A DNA stretch of 22,482 bases from Anaerobacillus sp. (GCA_007118195.1 SKSA01000080.1:1-22482), one strand, 5' to 3'. Positions 8,607-17,362 are shown, counted from the first letter of the stretch. The notes: generated by a model from the letters alone, not told the origin. Made by a program: numbers and translations.

Positions 8607-9056
8607 ATGCGAAATGATGTTCAAACCGTTTATGTCGATGCCGATTCTTGTCCTGTAAAAGAAGAGATCGATCATTTATGTAAAGAGTATAACAAAAAAC
8701 TTGTTTTTGTGGCTTCCTACGCTCACGCCATAAATCCGTCGTTAGGGACATTGACAGTGACGGTAGACTCACGTACGGAAGAAGCGGACTTGTATATAGT
8801 TAACCATTGTCGATGTGGTGATATAGTCGTAACCCAAGACCATGGTTTAGCAGCTTTGCTATTACCTAAAGGTGTTAACGTAATTTCTCCGCGAGGGAAA
8901 CATTTTCTTGAGGGTGACATGAATGAACTTCTGTTTGCTAGGCATTTAGGAAAAATCCAAAGAAGGGCAGGGATGAAAACGAAAGGCCCTAAAAAGTTTA
9001 CAACTGAAGATATTTTAAAGTTTTGTGAGCAATTTGAAAAAAATTTGTCAAAATAA
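8607..9056 (+). CDS. yqxD: YaiI/YqxD family protein (DUF188, PIN-like fold)
   Basis: Conserved protein of the UPF0178 / DUF188 family. The 149 residues show the family signatures VYVDADSCPVK near the N-terminus, an aspartate-rich DIVVTQDHGLA and the C-terminal SPRGKHF region. These acidic residues resemble a PIN-type nuclease site, but no activity has been proven to my knowledge. The nearest ribosome-like site, AGGAGA at 8585-8590, is 16 bases before the ATG, further than usual, so the start is less certain than for neighbours. The gene stands first before dnaG and sigA, as in B. subtilis. Confidence 0.88.
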   Translation: MRNDVQTVYVDADSCPVKEEIDHLCKEYNKKLVFVASYAHAINPSLGTLTVTVDSRTEEADLYIVNHCRCGDIVVTQDHGLAALLLPKGVNVISPRGKHFLEGDMNELLFARHLGKIQRRAGMKTKGPKKFTTEDILKFCEQFEKNLSK

Positions 9057-9064
9057 GAAGGAGT

Positions 9065-9093
9065 TTAGCAAAAAAACTCGAAATTAATATACT
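9065..9093 (+). promoter_or_regulatory. Candidate promoter directly upstream of dnaG
   Basis: TTAGCA (9065-9070), a 17-base spacer and TATACT (9088-9093) fit sigma-A with four and five of six matches. It would start dnaG-sigA transcription about 37 bases before the dnaG ATG at 9137, as an internal operon promoter. Confidence 0.45.
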
Positions 9094-9136
9094 CCAACCT
9101 CTTATACAATGAATGAGTAAGAATGGTGTGAAAAAA

Positions 9137-10945
9137 ATGGGAAATAGAATTTCTGAAGACAAGGTCGAAAAAATAAGAAATTCTGTAGACATTGTAGATG
9201 TTATTAGTGAATACGTTCAATTAAAGAAGCAAGGGCGAAATTTAATTGGCTTATGTCCGTTTCATGGTGAAAAAACGCCAAGTTTTTCGGTATCACCAGA
9301 GAAACAGCTATATCATTGTTTTGGTTGTGGTGCAGGTGGTAATGTTTTTTCTTTCGTCATGGCTACCCATGGATATGAATTTTTAGAGTCGGTGAAACAC
9401 CTAGCTAGGCGAGTAAACATTGACTTACCTGAATTGGAACAAAATGAAAAAGATAAGACATCGACCGAGTATAATCTAATGGTTTCTGGAAGTGAATTAG
9501 CTGCAAAGCTATATCATCATTTGTTAATGAATACAGAACAAGGGAAGAATGCCTTTCAATATTTAAAAGAAAGAGGCTTTACAGAAGAAATGATCAGCAC
9601 GTTTTCCCTTGGTTTTGCACCTAATACGTGGGATACGTTAGCTCACTTCTTTGAAAAACGTAAGGTACCTTTAAATATAATGGAACAAATAGGGCTTCTT
9701 GCTAAACGTGATTTTGATGGTAAATATTTTGACCGCTTTCGTGATCGAGTAATGTTTCCGATTTGGAATAAAGATGGAAAGATTATTGGTTTTGGTGGAA
9801 GGATTATCGGGAATGAACAACCTAAATACTTAAATAGCCCCGAATCAAAAATTTTTAATAAAAGTAAAATTCTATACGGTTTTCATATTGCAAGGCCTGA
9901 AATGAGAAAAAAGAATGAAGCGGTTCTTTTTGAAGGCTATGTGGATGTCATTACTGCATGGCAAGCTGGAGTTCGTAATGGAGTTGCCACATTAGGAACT
10001 GCAATTACCGATGAGCAAGCAAAGCTTATAAGAAGAAATGCAGAAACTGTTATTATTTGTTATGACTCAGATCGTGCTGGGTTAAAAGCAACGTATCGTG
10101 CGATCGAAATACTGGAGGCGCATAATTGTCATATTAAGGTGGCTAGTCTCCCAGAAGGTTATGACCCTGATGATTATATTCAAAAGTACGGTCTAGAAAA
10201 GTTCCGTAACGAAGTCATTGGCGCTAACCAAACTACGATGGCATTTAAAATGAATTTTTTAAGAAAAGGGAAAAATTTACAAAATGAAGCAGAAAGAATG
10301 AAATACATAGAGGATGTTCTTTCTGAAATTACTTCACTGTCTAAAGCGATTGAAAGAGATCATTATTTAAGACAGTTATCTCAGGAGTTTTCTCTTTCTC
10401 TTGATGCATTAAAACAAGAGTTGTATCGCCTATATAAAATAAAAAAACGTAACAACAATTCTCATAATGATCATCATCTGCCGAAAATGAAAGGTAAGTT
10501 TGTCACTGAAAAGAAACTTTTACCTGCATTTCATAATGCCGAACGAATGCTTTTAGCCTATATGATGAAAGATATTAACATTGCATGTACCGTTCAAGAA
10601 AAAATAGGTGGTAATTTTAATATTGATGAGTATCATGCGATTGTAGCTCATTTGTATGCCTATTATGGAGAAGGGAATGAGCCGAATTCGAGCCAGTTCA
10701 TACAAAGGCTTAACGATGAAAAATTATCAAGGATTGCAACTGAAATTGCGATGATGACGATAAGTGAACAATTGTCGGAGCAAGAGTTGAATGATTACAT
10801 AAAACAAATCACAAACTATCCTAAGGTAATTGAAATCGAAAAAAAGGAAAGATTGCGCAAAGAGGCTGAAAGTAGGGAAGATTATAAAATGGCTGCCAAT
10901 ATAGCTATGGAGATCATTCAAATGAAGAAGGAATTAAAGCATTAA
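9137..10945 (+). CDS. dnaG: DNA primase DnaG
   Basis: Synthesises RNA primers at the replication fork and binds the replicative helicase through its C-terminal domain. The 602-residue protein starts MGNRISEDKVEKIRNSVDIVDVI. The CHCC zinc finger (CPFH ... CFGCG, about 40-65) is intact, as is the TOPRIM core with EGYVDV (about 265-270) and DSDRAG (about 310-315). The C-terminal third is a charged helical region typical of the helicase-binding domain. An in-frame ATG at 9113 would add 8 residues but lacks a ribosome site; ATG 9137 has GGTGTG at a proper distance and matches Bacillus primases. sigA follows after 108 bases. Confidence 0.97.
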   Translation: MGNRISEDKVEKIRNSVDIVDVISEYVQLKKQGRNLIGLCPFHGEKTPSFSVSPEKQLYHCFGCGAGGNVFSFVMATHGYEFLESVKHLARRVNIDLPELEQNEKDKTSTEYNLMVSGSELAAKLYHHLLMNTEQGKNAFQYLKERGFTEEMISTFSLGFAPNTWDTLAHFFEKRKVPLNIMEQIGLLAKRDFDGKYFDRFRDRVMFPIWNKDGKIIGFGGRIIGNEQPKYLNSPESKIFNKSKILYGFHIARPEMRKKNEAVLFEGYVDVITAWQAGVRNGVATLGTAITDEQAKLIRRNAETVIICYDSDRAGLKATYRAIEILEAHNCHIKVASLPEGYDPDDYIQKYGLEKFRNEVIGANQTTMAFKMNFLRKGKNLQNEAERMKYIEDVLSEITSLSKAIERDHYLRQLSQEFSLSLDALKQELYRLYKIKKRNNNSHNDHHLPKMKGKFVTEKKLLPAFHNAERMLLAYMMKDINIACTVQEKIGGNFNIDEYHAIVAHLYAYYGEGNEPNSSQFIQRLNDEKLSRIATEIAMMTISEQLSEQELNDYIKQITNYPKVIEIEKKERLRKEAESREDYKMAANIAMEIIQMKKELKH

Positions 10946-11053
10946 ATGCTTAATATAATTTTAAATTTTTTTAAAAGTATAGCTGCTCTAATACTATAGC
11001 AACTTATCGTTGTTTGGAAGTATAAGCTTGAACTATCGGAAGGAGGGGTCGTA

Positions 11054-12169
11054 ATGGCAGAGAAACCGCTTCGCCCTGTGGCTGAAGGAGAAATGTCAAT
11101 CGATCAAGTAAAAGAACAATTAGTAGAACTCGGAAAAAAACGGGGTGTATTATCATATGCGGATATCACAGAAAAACTAGCTAGCTTCGATCAAGATTCA
11201 GACCAAATTGACGAATTTTTTGAATATTTGGGTGAACAAGGTATCGAAGTTTTAAATGAAACTGAGGAGATACCGAACATCCAAGAGGTTGCTAAAGAAG
11301 AAGAATTTGACTTAAATGATTTAAGTGTTCCACCAGGTATAAAGATAAATGATCCTGTTCGGATGTATTTAAAGGAAATTGGTCGTGTCCCATTATTATC
11401 TGCAGAAAACGAAATTGAATTAGCAAAGAAAATAGAAACTGGTGATGAAGAGGCAAAAAGAAGGCTTGCTGAAGCGAACTTAAGGCTTGTTGTCAGTATT
11501 GCCAAACGTTATGTGGGCCGAGGGATGTTATTTCTTGATTTAATTCAAGAAGGCAACATGGGTTTAATTAAAGCAGTTGAAAAGTTTGATTATGAGAAAG
11601 GTTATAAATTTAGTACGTATGCAACATGGTGGATTCGTCAGGCAATTACAAGAGCCATTGCAGACCAAGCTAGAACCATTCGTATCCCAGTGCATATGGT
11701 TGAAACCATTAATAAGCTTATTCGCGTTCAGCGCCAGTTACTACAAGACTTAGGTCGTGAACCGACTCCTGAAGAGGTCTCTGAAGAAATGGATTTAACT
11801 CCTGAAAAGGTTAGAGAAATTTTAAAGATTGCTCAAGAACCAGTTTCTTTAGAAACGCCGATTGGTGAAGAAGACGATTCTCATCTTGGTGACTTTATTG
11901 AAGATCAGGAAGCACTGGCACCATCCGATGCTGCTGCTTATGAGCTGTTAAAAGAGCAGTTAGAAGATGTTTTAGATACTTTAACTGATCGTGAAGAAAA
12001 TGTACTTAGGCTTCGTTTTGGACTAGATGATGGCCGTACAAGGACACTTGAAGAAGTTGGCAAGGTGTTTGGTGTAACAAGAGAAAGAATTCGCCAAATT
12101 GAAGCAAAAGCATTACGTAAGCTTCGTCATCCAAGTAGAAGCAAACGTTTAAAAGATTTCCTCGAATAA
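11054..12169 (+). CDS. sigA: Primary RNA polymerase sigma factor SigA (RpoD)
   Basis: Housekeeping sigma factor. Its 371 residues equal the B. subtilis protein. Region 1.1 is recognisable at about 13-75, region 1.2 around [16 protein letters not shown] (about 101-116), region 2 with [20 protein letters not shown] (about 190-210), region 3, and region 4.2 with the helix-turn-helix [28 protein letters not shown] near the C-terminus. The ribosome site AAGGAGGGG is close to ideal. In B. subtilis extra promoters, including a sigma-H one, lie ahead of sigA; I could not confirm one in the 108-base gap here. A terminator follows directly. Confidence 0.98.
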   Translation: MAEKPLRPVAEGEMSIDQVKEQLVELGKKRGVLSYADITEKLASFDQDSDQIDEFFEYLGEQGIEVLNETEEIPNIQEVAKEEEFDLNDLSVPPGIKINDPVRMYLKEIGRVPLLSAENEIELAKKIETGDEEAKRRLAEANLRLVVSIAKRYVGRGMLFLDLIQEGNMGLIKAVEKFDYEKGYKFSTYATWWIRQAITRAIADQARTIRIPVHMVETINKLIRVQRQLLQDLGREPTPEEVSEEMDLTPEKVREILKIAQEPVSLETPIGEEDDSHLGDFIEDQEALAPSDAAAYELLKEQLEDVLDTLTDREENVLRLRFGLDDGRTRTLEEVGKVFGVTRERIRQIEAKALRKLRHPSRSKRLKDFLE

Positions 12170-12180
12170 GATAGTTATCT

Positions 12181-12216
12181 AAAGGTTTATTCCAGTTGGA
12201 GTAAACCTTTTCTTTA
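12181..12216 (+). terminator. Terminator after sigA
   Basis: Arms AAAGGTTTA (12181-12189) and TAAACCTTT (12202-12210), extended inward by TTCC/GGAG around an AGTT loop, are followed by TCTTT. It ends the yqxD-dnaG-sigA operon 11 bases after the stop. Confidence 0.85.
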
Positions 12217-12278
12217 TTAATTCAATTAATCTTTTCTAATTTTATTGGGCCACTAAACCGTTCATTAAAAGAAAAACA

Positions 12279-12287
12279 TGATAAAAT
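12279..12287 (+). promoter_or_regulatory. Candidate extended -10 promoter for the 12318 gene
   Basis: TG at 12279-12280 followed by one base and TAAAAT (12282-12287) forms an extended -10 element 30 bases before the start codon. No good -35 is present, so this is a modest call. Confidence 0.4.
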
Positions 12288-12317
12288 AAAAGCATGTTTT
12301 TTCTAGGAGGACGGAAA

Positions 12318-12857
12318 ATGGATCGAAAAAAAATTATCATAAATGAAATAAAATATTGGAAGAAAAATCGTCTTTTACCTGAGCAATATTGTAACTTCTT
12401 ATTAACCTTATATACAGAAGGAGAAGATACTGGAAATAATGAAAAGGCAATGAAACCTAGCAAGTATAGTCAGTTAACATCCATACTATTTATGATGATC
12501 GGGATGACATTATTAGGATTAACATTTCTTGTAATTTATTTTACTGACTTTTCTCCTCTTTTGCAAACTGGTTCGATTTTAATTTTAAGTATTTTAATGT
12601 TTTATTTAGCATTTTTCAGTAAAAGCCTTGAACAACGTTTTTTCCATTTCTTTATTTTATTAGGTGCACTCATCGTCTTTTTGGGAACGATCCATGTAGT
12701 TAATTTTCTTTTTCCACAACAACCAAACGCGATAATAGCGGCTGTTTTTTTTACATGTATTGCTTGGTTATTTGTTGGTAAAAAATATAAATTGAAGTAC
12801 TTTACTATATCTGGTGCTATTGGATTCATCATTGCATTTTATTTTTTAGTTATTTAG
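12318..12857 (+). CDS. Uncharacterised multi-pass membrane protein
   Basis: ATG 12318 is chosen for the perfect AGGAGG at 12305-12310, 7 bases upstream; the in-frame ATG at 12294 precedes that site. The 179-residue product has a charged soluble N-terminus (about 1-50, with YWKKNRLLPEQYCNFLLTLYTEG) and then about five hydrophobic helices between 51 and 179 with short connections. The N-terminal pattern resembles DUF2157-type membrane proteins, but I cannot confirm the family. It lies alone between the sigA terminator and cccA. In a Bacillus context it is a lineage-specific insertion or a fast-evolving gene. No function can be assigned. Confidence 0.75.
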   Translation: MDRKKIIINEIKYWKKNRLLPEQYCNFLLTLYTEGEDTGNNEKAMKPSKYSQLTSILFMMIGMTLLGLTFLVIYFTDFSPLLQTGSILILSILMFYLAFFSKSLEQRFFHFFILLGALIVFLGTIHVVNFLFPQQPNAIIAAVFFTCIAWLFVGKKYKLKYFTISGAIGFIIAFYFLVI

Positions 12858-13001
12858 TCAATGATACAAATATAATACTGTTATGGGTAGAATTTTTGAA
12901 AAGGAAATTTCCGCACAAAACATTGATCAAAAGTAATTTTTGTACATAACAATAGGAAAAATATATTTTTACTGTATTTATTGTGATAATATAAGATATA
13001 T

Positions 13002-13045
13002 TTGATAAATTGGTGCATTTCACTTTTCTCGATCTTATTTATCAA
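13002..13045. repeat. 9-bp inverted repeat upstream of cccA
   Basis: TTGATAAAT (13002-13010) and ATTTATCAA (13037-13045) are perfect inverted copies separated by 26 bases, ending 57 bases before the cccA start. They could be paired operator half-sites. No known consensus was recognised. Confidence 0.4.
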
Positions 13046-13102
13046 GTAAAATAACAATAGTCTTATTCCGAAGTTACATATTTAAGAAGAAGGAGTGGCA
13101 AT

Positions 13103-13501
13103 ATGAAAGGAAAACCATTATTTCCATTTGCAGCAATTGCAGTAGTAGGTTTAATACTTATGATTAGTTTATCTTTTATCGGCGTTTACCAAAAAGAAGA
13201 GAGATTAGCACTCGAAGGTGAAGATGCAGTTGAAGAGCAACCGACACAAGATACAGCTGATACATCAGATCCAATCGCATTAGGTGAACAAGCGTATCAG
13301 GCTACTTGTATCGGGTGTCACGGTGGAAGCTTTGATGGTCCAATGGGTAATTTAATTGGCATTGGTGATCGACGTTCCAAAGAAGAAATTATGACAATTA
13401 TTCATGAAGGTGGAGCAGATTATGGTTTACCAGGGATGCCGGCTTTCAAGGATGCTGATGCTGAAGCTATCGCTGAATACTTAATAGAAGTTGCAAATTA
13501 A
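13103..13501 (+). CDS. cccA: Membrane-anchored cytochrome c550 CccA
   Basis: Small c-type cytochrome that carries electrons on the outer face of the membrane, probably between the bc complex and a terminal oxidase. The 132-residue protein has an uncleaved N-terminal membrane anchor (about 7-27), an acidic threonine/aspartate-rich linker (about 35-60) and a cytochrome c domain. Haem attachment is C69-IG-C72-H73, and the distal ligand is M112 in LPGMPAF. The AGAAGGAG ribosome site is strong. A terminator starts on the stop codon, so it is monocistronic or the end of a transcript. Position after sigA matches B. subtilis. Confidence 0.95.
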   Translation: MKGKPLFPFAAIAVVGLILMISLSFIGVYQKEERLALEGEDAVEEQPTQDTADTSDPIALGEQAYQATCIGCHGGSFDGPMGNLIGIGDRRSKEEIMTIIHEGGADYGLPGMPAFKDADAEAIAEYLIEVAN

Positions 13502-13543
13502 AGAAAAGAGGGATTGTTTGTTTAAGGCAATCCTTCTTTTCTT
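13501..13543 (+). terminator. Terminator after cccA
   Basis: Sixteen-base arms 13501-13516 and 13528-13543 pair with a single G-U, with an 11-base loop. The right arm is T-rich. It begins on the last base of the cccA stop codon. Confidence 0.85.
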
Positions 13544-13608
13544 GTTTGCATATCAATAGTAGAACTATTAAGATTAAATAAATACATAATTATAAAGGTG
13601 AATCAGAT

Positions 13609-14316
13609 ATGAACGAAACAAATTTATCAAAGCGTTTAACATTAGTAGCGGAGCAAATTCCGCCAGGCAGTAAATTAGCTGACATTGGGTCAGACCATGC
13701 CTATTTACCATGTTTTGCATTAAAACATGGCTTAATTCAGTCGGCAGTAGCTGGAGAAGTAAATGAAGGGCCGTTTCAATCAGCCGTTGAACAAGTTCGC
13801 AAATTAAACTACGAAGATAAAATTATTGTTCGAAAGGGTGATGGGTTACAAGTATTAAGTAAAGGTGAAGTAGATGTAATTACGATTGCTGGTATGGGAG
13901 GTCCTTTAATTTCAGCAATTTTGGAACAAGGGAAAGAAAAACTTAGTGGAGTAAAAAGGTTAATTTTACAACCGAATGTTGCTGCTAACCAAATTAGGGA
14001 CTGGCTTGAATTAAACAATTGGGTACTTATTAATGAGGAAATCATTGAGGAAGATGGAGTCATTTATGAAGTTTTAACAGCTGCACGAGAAGGTAAAATA
14101 CCTTATAGTAAAGAGAAACGTAATCTCGAATTACTACTAGGCCCTTTTTTAATGAAAAAAAGAAGTCCGATTTTTATAAAAAAGTGGAAAAATGAGTTAT
14201 CATCGTGGAAGAAAATCGTTCAACAATTTGAAAAGGCAAAACAAACAAGTGAAGTAATCGATAAGAAACAACAGTTGTTAGAGAAAATAAAACAGGTGGA
14301 GGAGATTTTACAATGA
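13609..14316 (+). CDS. trmK: tRNA (adenine-22-N1)-methyltransferase TrmK
   Basis: SAM-dependent methyltransferase that makes m1A22 in the tRNA D-arm. The Rossmann motif I is ADIGSDHAYLP (about 24-34). AGMGGPLI (about 94-101) and LQPN (about 118-121) mark the catalytic core, and the last 60 residues are a lysine-rich coiled-coil-like tail, as in YqfN of B. subtilis. The 235-residue length is normal. The ATG has an AAAGGTG site, and the stop overlaps yqfO by four bases, so both are translated from one message. Confidence 0.94.
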   Translation: MNETNLSKRLTLVAEQIPPGSKLADIGSDHAYLPCFALKHGLIQSAVAGEVNEGPFQSAVEQVRKLNYEDKIIVRKGDGLQVLSKGEVDVITIAGMGGPLISAILEQGKEKLSGVKRLILQPNVAANQIRDWLELNNWVLINEEIIEEDGVIYEVLTAAREGKIPYSKEKRNLELLLGPFLMKKRSPIFIKKWKNELSSWKKIVQQFEKAKQTSEVIDKKQQLLEKIKQVEEILQ

Positions 14317-15434
14317 CAAAGTTAGCTAATGGGCAAGCTATTATTCAAGCCTTTGAGTCATGGTCACCGAAATCGTTGGCAGTTGAAGGAGATAAAATTG
14401 GTTTACAAATTGGTACACTAAATAAACCGATCAGTAAAGTGATGATTGTTCTTGATTTGTTAGAAAATGTAGTGGATGAAGCAATTGTGGAGGAAGTAGA
14501 TTTAATTATCGCTCATCACCCGATCATATTTCGCCCCATAAAATCGATTCAGACAGACCGACCGTATGGAAGAATCGTCGAAAAACTAATTAAACACGAT
14601 ATCACGGTTTACGCTGCCCATACAAATCTTGATGTGGCAAAAGGCGGAGTTAATGATTTGATGGCAGAAAAGCTTGGATTACAAAATATAGACGTATTAG
14701 CACCAACAACAGAAATTAGCTTAAAAAAACTTGTTGTTTTTGTACCTTATGATCATGCTGATCAAGTTCGTGAATCGCTAGGAAGAGTTGGTGCAGGCTA
14801 TATCGGAAATTACAGTCATTGTACGTTTAACTCTGAAGGAAAAGGAACCTTTAAACCACAAGAAGGCAGCGATCCTTTTATAGGTAAGCAAGGGAAGTTA
14901 GAGGAAGTTAAAGAAATAAAAATTGAAACAATTTTTCCAGCTACTCTTCAAAATAAAGTGATATCGGCGCTAGTAAAGGCACATCCGTATGAAGAAGTTG
15001 CTTATGATATTTATCCACTACATAATAAAGGTGAACAGCTCGGATTAGGAAGAATTGGATATCTCCAAAATGAAATGTCATTAAAAGAGTTTGCCTTGTT
15101 CGTTAAAAAGGCTTTTGAAGTAGAAGGTTTAAGAGTTGTAGGAGAAATGAATGAAAAGGTTAGAAAAGTAGCGGTTTTAGGCGGTGATGGAAACAAGTAT
15201 GTATCACAAGCTTTGTTTAAAGGGGCAGATGTTTTCGTTACTGGTGATGTTTATTATCATGTAGCTCATGACGCAATGATGGATGGCTTAAATATGGTGG
15301 ATCCCGGTCACAATGTTGAAAAGATTATGAAAGAAGCAGTATGCTCGTTCATAGAAAACTATGTTCGTGAACATAAATATGACACGAAAGTCATATATTC
15401 GAAACTCAATACAGATCCTTTTACGTTTATGTAA
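14313..15434 (+). CDS. yqfO: YqfO, Nif3-family metal-binding protein
   Basis: Member of the Nif3 / DUF34 family: a toroidal dinuclear metal protein of unsettled function, often described as GTP cyclohydrolase-like in annotations without strong proof. The 373 residues include the N-terminal metal motif AHHPIIF (about 67-73), AHTNLD (about 104-109), an inserted PII-like middle domain (about 130-230) typical of the long Bacillus form, and the C-terminal VTGDVYYH...MVDPGH motif. GGAGG (14298-14302) lies in the end of trmK with a four-base coding overlap. The trmK-yqfO pair is conserved in Firmicutes. The gene converges on ispH across a shared hairpin. Confidence 0.93.
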   Translation: MTKLANGQAIIQAFESWSPKSLAVEGDKIGLQIGTLNKPISKVMIVLDLLENVVDEAIVEEVDLIIAHHPIIFRPIKSIQTDRPYGRIVEKLIKHDITVYAAHTNLDVAKGGVNDLMAEKLGLQNIDVLAPTTEISLKKLVVFVPYDHADQVRESLGRVGAGYIGNYSHCTFNSEGKGTFKPQEGSDPFIGKQGKLEEVKEIKIETIFPATLQNKVISALVKAHPYEEVAYDIYPLHNKGEQLGLGRIGYLQNEMSLKEFALFVKKAFEVEGLRVVGEMNEKVRKVAVLGGDGNKYVSQALFKGADVFVTGDVYYHVAHDAMMDGLNMVDPGHNVEKIMKEAVCSFIENYVREHKYDTKVIYSKLNTDPFTFM

Positions 15435-15436
15435 AA

Positions 15437-15461
15437 AAAAACGGGCGAGAAGCCCGTTTTT
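15437..15461. terminator. Bidirectional terminator between yqfO and ispH
   Basis: AAAAACGGGC (15437-15446) and GCCCGTTTTT (15452-15461) form a perfect stem with a GAGAA loop, flanked by A and T runs. It sits 3 bases after yqfO and overlaps the ispH stop codon, serving both convergent genes. Confidence 0.92.
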
Positions 15462-16401
15462 ATTTTTCTTTCACTTTAGGTAATATTTTATGTAGCGGGA
15501 CTTTCTTTTCAAGTTGCCAAGTTGTTGGATCTTGTTCGTTATACTGTTCTAAAAAATGAATAACTTCTTTCGTAATTGGTGTGGGAGTTGATGCCCCACT
15601 TGTAACGGCCACTTTGTTTATCCCTTTTAGCCATTCAATGTTCAGTTCGGAAATATCAGAAATTCGGTAAGCTGGAGTTCCGGCGATTTCTTTTGAAACT
15701 TGCGCTAAGCGATTTGAATTGTTACTTTTCGGATCTCCTACGACAATGAGTAAATCAGCATTTTTTGCTTGCTCGGCAACAGCTTCTTGACGAACCTGAG
15801 TAGCAAGACAAATTTCGTTATGAATTTCTGATTTTGGGTATTTATCGATGGCTGCTTTTATAATATGAGATACATCCCACTGACTCATTGTCGTTTGGTT
15901 AGTAATGATAATTTTTTCACTACTAAGCTTTAGTTGATTAATATCATCTTCATTTTGTACTAAATGAACCTGGTTTGGAGCAACGCCAATGGCCCCTTCT
16001 GGTTCAGGGTGTCCTTTTTTCCCAATATAGATGATCTCATAACCGTCTTTTACTTTCTCTTCTATTAGCTGATGAGTTTTCGTTACATCCGGGCATGTTG
16101 CGTCAACAGTTGTAAGTCCTTTTTCTTTAGCAATTTTTCGTACTTCTGGGGAAATGCCGTGAGCAGTAAAAATAACAGTACCTTTATCCACTTTTTTTAA
16201 TATTTCTAATCGATTAGCACCATCAAGTGTAATAATCCCATCTTCAGAAAATGCATCTGTCACATGTTTGTTATGAACAATCATCCCTAAAATATATATT
16301 GGTTTAGGCAAGTCTAGGTTTTTGGCAGCTTGTCTTGCTAAAACCATCGCATCTACAACACCGTAACAATATCCACGAGGAGAGATTTTTAATACTTCCA
16401 T
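15460..16401 (-). CDS. ispH: 4-hydroxy-3-methylbut-2-enyl diphosphate reductase IspH (LytB)
   Basis: Last enzyme of the MEP isoprenoid pathway, an iron-sulfur protein converting HMBPP to IPP and DMAPP. The three cluster cysteines are all present: C12 in PRGYCYGV, one in DATCPDVTK and one in [11 protein letters not shown]. Substrate-binding histidines occur in VHNKHV and TAHG, and SNNSNRL near the C-terminus binds diphosphate. ATG at 16401 gives 313 residues and follows AAGGAGG. A longer frame opening at 16449 would add 16 unmatched residues ahead of the ribosome site. A candidate promoter lies just upstream, so it is probably transcribed alone. Confidence 0.96.
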   Translation of the reverse strand: MEVLKISPRGYCYGVVDAMVLARQAAKNLDLPKPIYILGMIVHNKHVTDAFSEDGIITLDGANRLEILKKVDKGTVIFTAHGISPEVRKIAKEKGLTTVDATCPDVTKTHQLIEEKVKDGYEIIYIGKKGHPEPEGAIGVAPNQVHLVQNEDDINQLKLSSEKIIITNQTTMSQWDVSHIIKAAIDKYPKSEIHNEICLATQVRQEAVAEQAKNADLLIVVGDPKSNNSNRLAQVSKEIAGTPAYRISDISELNIEWLKGINKVAVTSGASTPTPITKEVIHFLEQYNEQDPTTWQLEKKVPLHKILPKVKEK

Positions 16402-16447
16402 TTTTAGGAAAACCTCCTTATTTAAAATCAAATGAATTCCTTCCCCC

Positions 16448-16477
16448 ATTATAATGTAAATAATTATTTTTACGCAA
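16448..16477 (-). promoter_or_regulatory. Candidate sigma-A promoter for ispH
   Basis: Reading the minus strand: TTGCGT (16472-16477), an 18-base spacer and a perfect TATAAT (16448-16453), 46 bases before the ispH start codon. Confidence 0.55.
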
Positions 16478-16593
16478 TGAAAGAGAAGTTGTTTATTTAC
16501 AATTGGAAGTTAGATGACCGACCACTTATTTTTACACAAAACCAATATGGATGAAATGAAGCTGAGGATCGGTGCAGGAAAACGTAAAAACAT

Positions 16594-16632
16594 GAAAAAC
16601 CCCTGCATCAAAGTAGTAGATTGATGCAGGGG
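16594..16632 (-). terminator. Distal terminator of the carD gene
   Basis: On the minus strand a perfect 12-bp GC-containing stem (16621-16632 with 16600-16611, loop 16612-16620) is followed directly by TTTTTC (16594-16599). It is the stronger of two tandem hairpins after the carD gene. Confidence 0.88.
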
Positions 16633-16656
16633 AATGGAGCTAAATGGAAAAATTAT

Positions 16657-16690
16657 GCATAGAAAAAGTGATGCCTCACTTTTTCTATGC
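16657..16690 (-). terminator. Proximal hairpin overlapping the carD stop codon
   Basis: A perfect 15-bp inverted repeat (16657-16671 with 16676-16690) with a 4-base loop begins inside the last codons of the carD gene. On the minus strand a T run (16648-16652) follows after four bases, so it may terminate weakly or protect the mRNA 3' end. Confidence 0.65.
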
Positions 16691-17182
16691 TCCTTGGGAA
16701 ATTTGTACGTATTTATCGATGAACTCATAAGCTTCATCTTCCGTCATATCATTAGCAAGCATGAGTTCACTAACAAGGAACTGCTTTGCCTTATCTAAGT
16801 TTTTACGATCTTGAATATGAAGACCGTTTGTACGTTCATGTTCCTTTAAACTTAAATTAGCAACTACGTGTGCGGCATCAATAATATTGCCCGATTTCAA
16901 CAAATTCTCATTTTCCCTAGAATATTGTTTTGGGTTTTCATTTTTCGTTTGTATGCCATTTTGAAGAGCATAAATTAGTTCATCTAGTTGATTTTCTTCA
17001 ATAACCTTTCTTAACCCAGAACTATTGATTCTATCTTCAGGAAGCATCAGTGTGACGTCATTTAGGGGAAAATACAATACGTAATATAATAACTTTTCTC
17101 CTAAAACTTCCTTTTCTTCAATATCTCGAATTGTTCCTGCACCGTGGTATGGATAGACTACGTGATCACCTACATTGAACAT
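16685..17182 (-). CDS. CarD-family transcriptional regulator
   Basis: The N-terminal 60 residues (MFNVGDHVVYPYHGAGTIRDIEE..., then YYVLYFP and MLPEDRI) are the Tudor-like RNA polymerase interaction domain shared by CarD/CdnL proteins and the Mfd coupling factor. The rest, to 165 residues, is helical, as expected for the CarD DNA-binding half. Such proteins bind the RNA polymerase beta subunit and stabilise open complexes, often at rRNA promoters. The start at 17182 is six bases after GGAGGT; another ATG two codons earlier touches that site, and a frame extending to 17221 is not supported by it. It lies between ispH and yqfQ with its own promoter candidate and terminators. The exact promoter set controlled is unknown. 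Confidence 0.85.
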   Translation of the reverse strand: MFNVGDHVVYPYHGAGTIRDIEEKEVLGEKLLYYVLYFPLNDVTLMLPEDRINSSGLRKVIEENQLDELIYALQNGIQTKNENPKQYSRENENLLKSGNIIDAAHVVANLSLKEHERTNGLHIQDRKNLDKAKQFLVSELMLANDMTEDEAYEFIDKYVQISQGA

Positions 17183-17305
17183 GAGCATACCTCCAAACGT
17201 TTTAATAACCATAAACAGCAAAACAGTATTCTCCTAAAAAATAAACTTACGTATATGAAAGTCCACTTTATATTTTGTATGGGAGAATAGTAAAAATGAA
17301 ACGGA

Positions 17306-17340
17306 GCATAATATGTAAAAAATATGAGTTTTTACTATGC
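17306..17340 (-). repeat. Hairpin in the predicted 5' leader of the carD gene
   Basis: GTAAAAA/TTTTTAC (17315-17321 with 17328-17334 approximately) extended by GCATA/TATGC (17306-17310 with 17336-17340) with a four-base bulge. It lies about 15 bases after the predicted transcription start and shares its GCATAG-plus-A-run end with the hairpin at 16657-16690. Confidence 0.45.
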
Positions 17341-17362
17341 AGATTATTTTGAGGGTAAAAAT

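Noticed and set aside
9109..9120. Three-codon ATG-AAT-GAG-TAA reading frame before dnaG, possible leader peptide
   Set aside because: No ribosome site and no attenuator hairpin; short ORFs of this size arise by chance.
12903..12912. GGAAATTTCC palindrome upstream of cccA
   Set aside because: A ten-base A/T-centred palindrome is expected by chance in such DNA and has no associated consensus.
16510..16737. Minus-strand 75-codon ORF over the carD terminators
   Set aside because: It covers two terminator hairpins and the end of the carD gene in another frame, with no ribosome site or codon support.
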